Below are positions 5,635 to 9,494 of a stretch of DNA of 9,494 nt, piece by piece. Source of the DNA: CAZHMB01 sp964533515 (GTDB lineage Archaea > Nanobdellota > Nanobdellia > Pacearchaeales > GW2011-AR1). Location of the stretch: contig CAZHMB010000024.1 of assembly GCA_964533515.1 (NCBI GenBank), forward strand, positions 1 through 9,494, given 5' to 3'. Position 1 is the first letter of the stretch; every line of letters begins with the position of its first letter. Both the position numbers and the translations under genes were made by a program. The notes below the pieces were generated by a model. That model was not told the origin of the DNA, made no database searches, and was given only the letters and a program-made list of their open reading frames with translations.

Positions 5635-5649
5635 CGAAAGATTTATATA
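5635..5649 (+). promoter_or_regulatory. BRE/TATA promoter of the 340-aa membrane protein
   Basis: CGAAAG (5635-5640), one A, then a consensus archaeal TATA box TTTATATA (5642-5649). The box centre is about 30 nt before ATG 5676, so the 5' leader is predicted to be only a few nucleotides. It decides the start of the gene, because the frame stays open for another 121 codons upstream through antisense rps8e. Confidence 0.7.
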
Positions 5650-5675
5650 TCTTTTTAGAGTCCCTTATTCATAAA

Positions 5676-6698
5676 ATGAGGTGCAAAAGTATATTTTTAA
5701 GTTTAGTTGTTGTTGGATTTTTCCTTTTCTTTTTTGGGAATATTTCGGCATATAGTAATGAGTCTATCCAAGCTAAAGCGATTCTTGAGCAGGCTGAGCA
5801 GGCGACTCAGGAAATGCAGGCTCGAGGAATTCCTGTCAACAGGGCCAACGAATCTTTGCAGGAAGCAAAATTGATTTATTATTCTCAGTTTGAGCTTGAA
5901 AAACTTTTTAAGAAATATGATTATTCTTTGGTTGTTGAGCATTCACAGGAAGTTTTAGATATAAAAGAGATGGCATTCAAAATAGATGATGAATTAAAGA
6001 TTTTTTTAAGTACCTATAATTCGATAAGTGAAGAGACTAATTTGAGTGGAATGCAGGGGGAATACGACGCTGTTTTGATTTCTTTTGAGGGGGAGCGATT
6101 TGAAGATGTTGAGGATTTGATAGATGCTGCTTACGAAAAGCTTTCAGAGGTACAATCGAGGCAGACAACTTTGAATATATTCTATGAAACGACTTCTAAA
6201 ACGCTGAAAAATTTCTTTAAGGAAAATTGGATTAAGTTGTTTGGGGGTTTGATAGTTATTGTGACCCTCTTTTTTATCTTTAGTACGGGTATTTTAAGAT
6301 TAAGGACTAAGTTTAAAATTCTTGCCCTTGTTAATCGAAAGAAAAATCTTGAGGAATTGATTAAACAGTCACAGAAAAAATATTTTAAGGAAGGAGATAT
6401 CTCCGAGAGGGAGTACGAGATAAGGATTCAAAAATTTTCTGAGATGATAAGGGACATTAATCGGCAAATCCCTTTATTAAGAGAAAATCTTTCTAAATTA
6501 AAACTAAGGGAGAAAAAGATTAATCCAGGAAAAAAAGAGCCCGTGAGAAGAGAAAAGAAGCAGAAAAAAATAAAGTCAAGACCGATCAAGAATTCAAGGA
6601 AAGTTTTAAAAAAATTAGGGCATAGGGGAAAAAAGAAGGGTACTCCTGTGGCAAAAAATAAAAAGAAACTAAAGAGAAAACTTCGAAAGAAAAAATAA
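5676..6698 (+). CDS. Single-pass membrane protein with lysine-rich cytosolic tail, 340 aa
   Basis: I recognise no named family. In order: a signal peptide (about 1-25, MRCKSIFLSLVVVGFF..., cleavage plausible near ISAYS); a mostly helical, acidic exported domain (about 26-180) with coiled-coil character (AKAILEQAEQATQEMQAR, EVLDIKEMAFKIDDEL); one membrane helix (about 187-207, IKLFGGLIVIVTLFFIFSTG); a cytosolic helical segment (about 217-275) with the Y.KEGDISEREYEIR pattern often seen in short helical hairpins of membrane proteins; and a 65-residue strongly basic tail ending KKKLKRKLRKKK. The start at 5676 is chosen over upstream codons because a TATA box lies about 30 nt before it and the signal peptide begins there. 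The tail could bind RNA, ribosomes or DNA at the membrane. Its neighbours rps8e and ftsY make a ribosome-docking role conceivable, but this is inference only. Confidence 0.85.
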   Translation: MRCKSIFLSLVVVGFFLFFFGNISAYSNESIQAKAILEQAEQATQEMQARGIPVNRANESLQEAKLIYYSQFELEKLFKKYDYSLVVEHSQEVLDIKEMAFKIDDELKIFLSTYNSISEETNLSGMQGEYDAVLISFEGERFEDVEDLIDAAYEKLSEVQSRQTTLNIFYETTSKTLKNFFKENWIKLFGGLIVIVTLFFIFSTGILRLRTKFKILALVNRKKNLEELIKQSQKKYFKEGDISEREYEIRIQKFSEMIRDINRQIPLLRENLSKLKLREKKINPGKKEPVRREKKQKKIKSRPIKNSRKVLKKLGHRGKKKGTPVAKNKKKLKRKLRKKK

Positions 6699-6705
6699 TT
6701 TTTTT
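6699..6705 (+). terminator. Oligo-T terminator of the 340-aa membrane protein gene
   Basis: A run of seven T residues starts at the first base after the TAA stop, within the 23-bp convergent gap, and is followed by more AT-rich sequence. Archaeal RNA polymerase terminates at such non-template T runs without needing a hairpin. No matching T run exists for the opposite gene in the gap, although the antisense of the lysine-rich tail (about 6650-6690) is T-rich and could serve it. Confidence 0.5.
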
Positions 6706-6721
6706 ATTAAATATTCTTATT

Positions 6722-7687
6722 TTAGGTTAGATTAAATCCCTTCTGTTTTTTCTTAAGTATTTTATTGGTATTTATTACAATCCCTTTTTTATCAACTATT
6801 TTTAATTCTACAATTTGTCTTTTGAAATTTGATCCTCTCATTTTCAAAATCTCAATTGCTGAACTTCTGTGCCCGCTATCATAGATAACATTATAGATTA
6901 CTATTATGCCGTCTGAGAGAAACGACACAGCTTCACCTTGTTCAATAAATGTTGTTCCTACGTGAGAAGGGCTCGACACTTCTCTGATTAAAAAATTTGT
7001 TATTTTGTTCCTTTCTAAGTATCTGAATAATTGTTCCATATAGACTCTGAATCTGCTTTGTTGCCCCGAGAATGCGCTTGCTATACTGGTTAGGGAGTCA
7101 ATAACTACAAAATCTGGTTTGAAATCTTTTGGGAAGAATACGGGATCTACTTCAATTAGAAGTTCTTTTTTTGCTTCGCTGAGCAAGGCTTCAATAGATC
7201 TTGAGACATCAATTGCATCGAATCTTTTAATCCTTAAAAGTCCCTTTTTTATATATTCTTTTGGTTTCCATTTAAAATTTTCCATGTGGGAAATAAGATT
7301 TTCTTCTGGTTCTTCAAAGCTCATGTATAAACCTTTTTTACCTTGTTTGCAAAGTTCATTTAAAGTTGCAAGGCAGAAAATGGTTTTTCCACTTCCAGGA
7401 CCACCTTCGACCAAAACTGCAGCCCCCTTTGGAATTCCTGAAGCCTTTTCAAATAATGAGTCGAATCCTTTCATTCCTGTTTTGATATATCTTTCTTCAT
7501 AAGATTTTTTATCCGGGATTTTTTTCTTTTCGGGGCGTTTATCTAATGGTTTTTTCAGAGGTTTTACAATTTTCTTTTCAGGATTGGGTTTCTTAACTGC
7601 TTTCTTTTCTACTACTTTTTTCTTAACCATCTTTTTCACAGCTTTTTTCTTCACCGCCTTTTTCTTAGCTACTTTTTTCTTAACCAT
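6722..7687 (-). CDS. KaiC-like RecA-fold ATPase with lysine/alanine-rich N-terminal tail
   Basis: This is a single-domain KaiC/RadA-superfamily ATPase of a kind common in archaea, where such proteins are often linked to signalling or motility; its partner here is unknown. The first 60 or so residues are a low-complexity tail of K-K-x-V/A repeats. The core (about 65-315) starts with RYIKTGMKGFDSLFE..GIPKGAAVLVEGGPGSGKT (Walker A 95-102), has the paired glutamates of KaiC-type enzymes in SFEEPEEN (123-130), Walker B VVIDSLTS (194-201), and a C-terminal KMRGS (282-286) that matches the KaiC KMRGs motif. All key ATPase residues are present. The tail contains a second M-V-K-K-K-V at residue 20, so internal initiation is possible. 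A TATA box 36 nt before ATG 7687 supports the upstream start. The tail resembles histone-H1-like or nucleic-acid-binding tails. Confidence 0.88.
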   Translation of the reverse strand: MVKKKVAKKKAVKKKAVKKMVKKKVVEKKAVKKPNPEKKIVKPLKKPLDKRPEKKKIPDKKSYEERYIKTGMKGFDSLFEKASGIPKGAAVLVEGGPGSGKTIFCLATLNELCKQGKKGLYMSFEEPEENLISHMENFKWKPKEYIKKGLLRIKRFDAIDVSRSIEALLSEAKKELLIEVDPVFFPKDFKPDFVVIDSLTSIASAFSGQQSRFRVYMEQLFRYLERNKITNFLIREVSSPSHVGTTFIEQGEAVSFLSDGIIVIYNVIYDSGHRSSAIEILKMRGSNFKRQIVELKIVDKKGIVINTNKILKKKQKGFNLT

Positions 7688-7718
7688 CTTTTTTAACTAA
7701 AATATAAAAGAATGTGTT

Positions 7719-7728
7719 ATTTAAAAAG
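7719..7728 (-). promoter_or_regulatory. TATA box of the KaiC-like gene
   Basis: TTTTTAAATA on the minus strand is centred about 36 nt before ATG 7687, predicting a leader of about 10 nt with no room for a canonical ribosome binding site. Matched by eye to the archaeal consensus. Confidence 0.45.
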
Positions 7729-7759
7729 GTTTTCTTTTTGTTGTTGTGGTTTAGGTAGG

Positions 7760-7788
7760 AAAATAAAAACATTTATAAGTCTTATTTT
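7760..7788 (+). promoter_or_regulatory. TATA box framed by an inverted repeat, promoter of the winged-helix/LamG operon
   Basis: TTTATAA (7772-7778) is the TATA candidate, with transcription predicted near 7800. It sits between AAAATAA (7760-7766) and TTATTTT (7782-7788), a 7-bp inverted repeat with a 15-bp spacer, which could be an operator. Because the repeat is pure A/T it could also be chance. The predicted start falls after GTG 7795, which favours ATG 7855 for the first gene. Confidence 0.45.
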
Positions 7789-7809
7789 ATATGTGTGTTT
7801 ATCCGTAGC

Positions 7810-7850
7810 ATTAATAGTAGGATTAATGGTCGGATTAATAGTAGGATTAA
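7810..7850 (+). repeat. Three and a half tandem 12-bp repeats in the leader of the winged-helix gene
   Basis: Units are ATTAATAGTAGG (7810-7821), ATTAATGGTCGG (7822-7833), ATTAATAGTAGG (7834-7845) and a partial ATTAA (7846-7850). A weaker unit may precede at 7798-7809. The period is 12 bp, close to one helical turn, and it ends five bases before ATG 7855. If translation began at GTG 7795 the repeats would encode INSR-INGR-INSR. Placed in the leader they look more like stacked operator sites or a translational control region. Confidence 0.75.
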
Positions 7851-7854
7851 ACTT

Positions 7855-8040
7855 ATGATTGTTCATAGTAAAAAGATTGTTGATTTTGTAAAAAGAGAAG
7901 GGGTGATAACAAGTTCTGAGCTGGCTAAGTTTTTGGGTGTTAGTTGGAATACAGCGGAGAAATATCTATTGGAGACTGCTTTAGAGGGTAAGATAAAAAA
8001 AATTAAAAAATTAAAAGTAAATTTATGGATGATAAAATGA
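7855..8040 (+). CDS. Small winged helix-turn-helix DNA-binding protein, 61 aa
   Basis: The protein reads as one winged-helix domain: helix KKIVDFVKREG, the turn VITSSELAKFLGVSWNTAEKYLLETALEG (helix-turn-helix, with recognition helix about SWNTAEKYLLE), and a short basic wing IKKIKKLKVNLWMIK. It has no sensor or effector domain. I place the start at ATG 7855 because the TATA box at 7772-7778 predicts transcription near 7800. An upstream in-frame GTG at 7795 would add 20 residues made of the INSR repeats. Its TGA overlaps the ATG of the surface-protein gene by 4 nt, so the two are co-translated. A local transcription regulator, perhaps acting on its own leader repeats and the surface gene, is the natural inference. 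Confidence 0.8.
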   Translation: MIVHSKKIVDFVKREGVITSSELAKFLGVSWNTAEKYLLETALEGKIKKIKKLKVNLWMIK

Positions 8041-9494
8041 AAAGTAAATCAATAAAAATAATTTTTAGTTTAATCTTAATACTTGGAATAGTTGCTGTTG
8101 TCGGTGGAAGTTTATTAGATCTGACTTTTAATTCTTCGGACGATTCAATTAGTATGCAACATAATAGAACAGAGAATACAAACTCATCTTTAGGAGTTCG
8201 CTTAGACGCACCAATCTTATTCATGGATTTTAATAAAGCACCTGAAAGTCCTTTAACAGGATATACAAATGTAGGGGCAGGAACATATGTTCAGGATAAT
8301 TCATTGTTCAATAACTTTGGAGCAATGTCTGGGATGAATGGAAGTTATTTTGTTGATGGACAAGATGGAAATGGTTTGGAGTTTGATGGTGTTGATGATT
8401 ATGTAGATGTTGGGAATGATAGCAGTTTAAATATTAACGGCAATCTTACAATTGGTAATTGGATTTATCCAGTCAAGAGTGCTGATGCTGCTATAATCTC
8501 TAAAAGATATGATAATGGCTTTTCAGGTATAACTTATGAATTAAGGTATACATCAACAGGAAATATTAGATTTTCTTTGTCAAGTGGAACTGCTTGGATT
8601 TGTGATATAACTACTACAAGTAACAATGCTCCAATAAATACATGGACTCATGTAATCGGAGTTTATAATGGTACAAATTGTTCAATCTATATTAATGCTG
8701 ATGAGGATTTAGTTGGTGCAGGAACTGGAACAATAAATACAAACACAGGAGATTTTGTTATAGGGACTTTTTCAACTGCTTCAGGACAAAATTTCAACGG
8801 CACAATAGACGACGTCCAAATATACAACTGCTCATTAAATGCGTCTGAGATATTGGCGATGAATAATACTCCTGGTTATGAGGCGACGTGTCCTGGTGCG
8901 GGTTCAATAGTAAGTCATTGGGATTTGAATGAAAGTTCAGGAACAAATGCAGAAGATAGCGTGGGTGTTAATAATGGAACATTAACAAATTATCCAAGTG
9001 ATTCTGTTGGGACTACTCCTACTTGGAATTCGAGTTGTTCTGGGGCGAATAGGACTTGGGGAGATGATGGATGTTATGAGTTTGATGGTGTTGATGATTA
9101 TGTTGATGTTGGAAATTTGGGCACAGAACCTACGAGTGGAGCTATTTCAATGTGGGTAAAACCCACCGTCGTCTCCAATCAAGATAATATTTTTGATACA
9201 GATTATTCTAGTAGTAATAATGGTATTAGGGCAGAAATTACTGCAACAGGGGCCATTGCGTTTGTAATTAATTATGCAGCTGCAGAAGATTTACATACTA
9301 CAACTGAAACATTATCTGCAGGAGAATGGACTCTACTTACTATAACCTGGGATAAAAGTAATGAAGATTTTTCTGTATACTTTAACGGGGTACTAGACAT
9401 AAACGAAACACAAAATAATTGGTTGGGAAGCATACCCCAATTTGTTATTGGAACTGGTTTTTCTAATTCAAGGGAATTCCCTGGCTCAATAGAC
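8037..9494 (+). CDS. Secreted LamG/concanavalin A-like surface protein, partial (3' end outside window)
   Basis: The frame is open from ATG 8037 to the last base of the window (486 codons). An N-terminal signal or anchor helix (about 7-27, KIIFSLILILGIVAVVGGSLL) is followed by a short linker and two LamG_3-type jelly-roll domains. Domain one includes EFDGVDDYVDVGN (115-127), NTWTHVIGVYNGTNCSIYIN and the closing FNGTIDDVQIYNCSLNASEI. Domain two includes a WDLNESSG start, EFDGVDDYVDVGN (348-360), GEWTLLTITWDKSNEDFSVYFNGV and ends in FPGSID at the window edge. These domains bind carbohydrates or proteins at the cell surface. Many N-x-S/T sequons (for example NGT, NCS, NAS, NES) suggest heavy N-glycosylation outside the cell. 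A few cysteines (CPGAGS, SSCSG, DGCYEF) could form disulfides. It starts within the stop of the winged-helix gene, with GGATGAT just upstream as a weak ribosome-binding candidate. Confidence 0.9.
   Translation, partial: MKSKSIKIIFSLILILGIVAVVGGSLLDLTFNSSDDSISMQHNRTENTNSSLGVRLDAPILFMDFNKAPESPLTGYTNVGAGTYVQDNSLFNNFGAMSGMNGSYFVDGQDGNGLEFDGVDDYVDVGNDSSLNINGNLTIGNWIYPVKSADAAIISKRYDNGFSGITYELRYTSTGNIRFSLSSGTAWICDITTTSNNAPINTWTHVIGVYNGTNCSIYINADEDLVGAGTGTINTNTGDFVIGTFSTASGQNFNGTIDDVQIYNCSLNASEILAMNNTPGYEATCPGAGSIVSHWDLNESSGTNAEDSVGVNNGTLTNYPSDSVGTTPTWNSSCSGANRTWGDDGCYEFDGVDDYVDVGNLGTEPTSGAISMWVKPTVVSNQDNIFDTDYSSSNNGIRAEITATGAIAFVINYAAAEDLHTTTETLSAGEWTLLTITWDKSNEDFSVYFNGVLDINETQNNWLGSIPQFVIGTGFSNSREFPGSID
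8379..9116 (+). repeat. Direct repeat encoding EFDGVDDYVDVGN in both LamG domains
   Basis: The 39-bp segments at 8379-8417 and 9078-9116 are nearly identical in DNA, with only a few differences such as GTA/GTT and GGG/GGA, and are 699 bp (233 codons) apart. The surrounding domain sequence has diverged far more. It marks the shared DGVDDYV strand of LamG_3 domains. High nucleotide identity confined to this block suggests recent gene conversion or strong codon-level constraint. Confidence 0.8.

Noticed and set aside
5313..5675. N-terminal extension of the + strand membrane protein by 121 codons
   Set aside because: It runs antisense through rps8e. The TATA box at 5642-5649 and the signal peptide beginning at 5676 place the true start there.
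7119..7502. + strand open frame antisense to the KaiC-like gene
   Set aside because: The opposite strand has an intact Walker A, Walker B and KMRGS; the antisense frame has none.
7810..7850. Short CRISPR-like array
   Set aside because: The units are 12 bp with no spacers between them and no cas genes nearby; they are simple tandem repeats.
8003..8224. Minus-strand open frame of 73 codons
   Set aside because: It lies antisense to the winged-helix/LamG junction, and its hydrophobic stretch is only the complement of the signal-peptide region.

Overview
The window is archaeal. It carries SRP54, FtsY with an archaeal-type G4 loop, ribosomal protein S8e, a Bud32 kinase of the KEOPS complex, a KaiC-like ATPase, a tRNA without an encoded CCA end, and TATA/BRE-like promoters set so close to start codons that several messages should be leaderless. 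The AT-rich, lysine-rich coding, compact gene packing and lamin-G-type surface protein suggest a DPANN-type lineage (Woesearchaeota/Pacearchaeota-like). That placement is inference, not shown directly.

Layout. Positions 1-38 are the 3' part of a tRNA, probably tRNA-Gln. An unrecognised + strand gene (124-861) follows and abuts a leftward operon: srp54 (1873-3297), a 65-residue two-helix membrane protein (1674-1871) and bud32 (862-1677), joined by a 1-nt gap and a 4-nt overlap. A divergent AT-rich promoter separates srp54 from a small helical + strand gene (3388-3819). Leftward ftsY (3971-5143) and rps8e (5216-5578) come next. rps8e shares a mirrored BRE/TATA region with a rightward single-pass membrane protein that has a lysine-rich cytosolic tail (5676-6698). 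A leftward KaiC-like ATPase with a lysine/alanine-rich N-terminal tail (6722-7687) converges on it. At the right end a winged-helix gene (7855-8040) overlaps by 4 nt a large secreted LamG-domain protein that runs off the window (8037-9494).

How the genes fit together. SRP54 and FtsY are the targeting GTPase and its receptor, and S8e is part of the ribosome they serve. The two unknown membrane proteins beside them could belong to membrane biogenesis, but nothing in their sequences proves it. The winged-helix gene probably regulates or is co-regulated with the surface protein.

Main discovery. Three GC-rich palindromic segments in otherwise AT-rich DNA look like copies of one small repeat family. 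One is after the ftsY stop codon (3878-3954). Two lie in frame inside bud32 (1571-1651, encoding an N-terminal extension, and 1080-1138, encoding an insert between the catalytic loop and the DFG motif). Two copies share the same two-hairpin layout with an identical 26-nt spacer and compensatory stem changes. Two share an exact 13-mer read in different frames. The ftsY copy and the internal bud32 copy are each flanked by a direct duplication of host coding sequence at an offset divisible by three (135 bp and 96 bp). This resembles the protein-inserting palindromic elements of Rickettsia, here in an archaeon.
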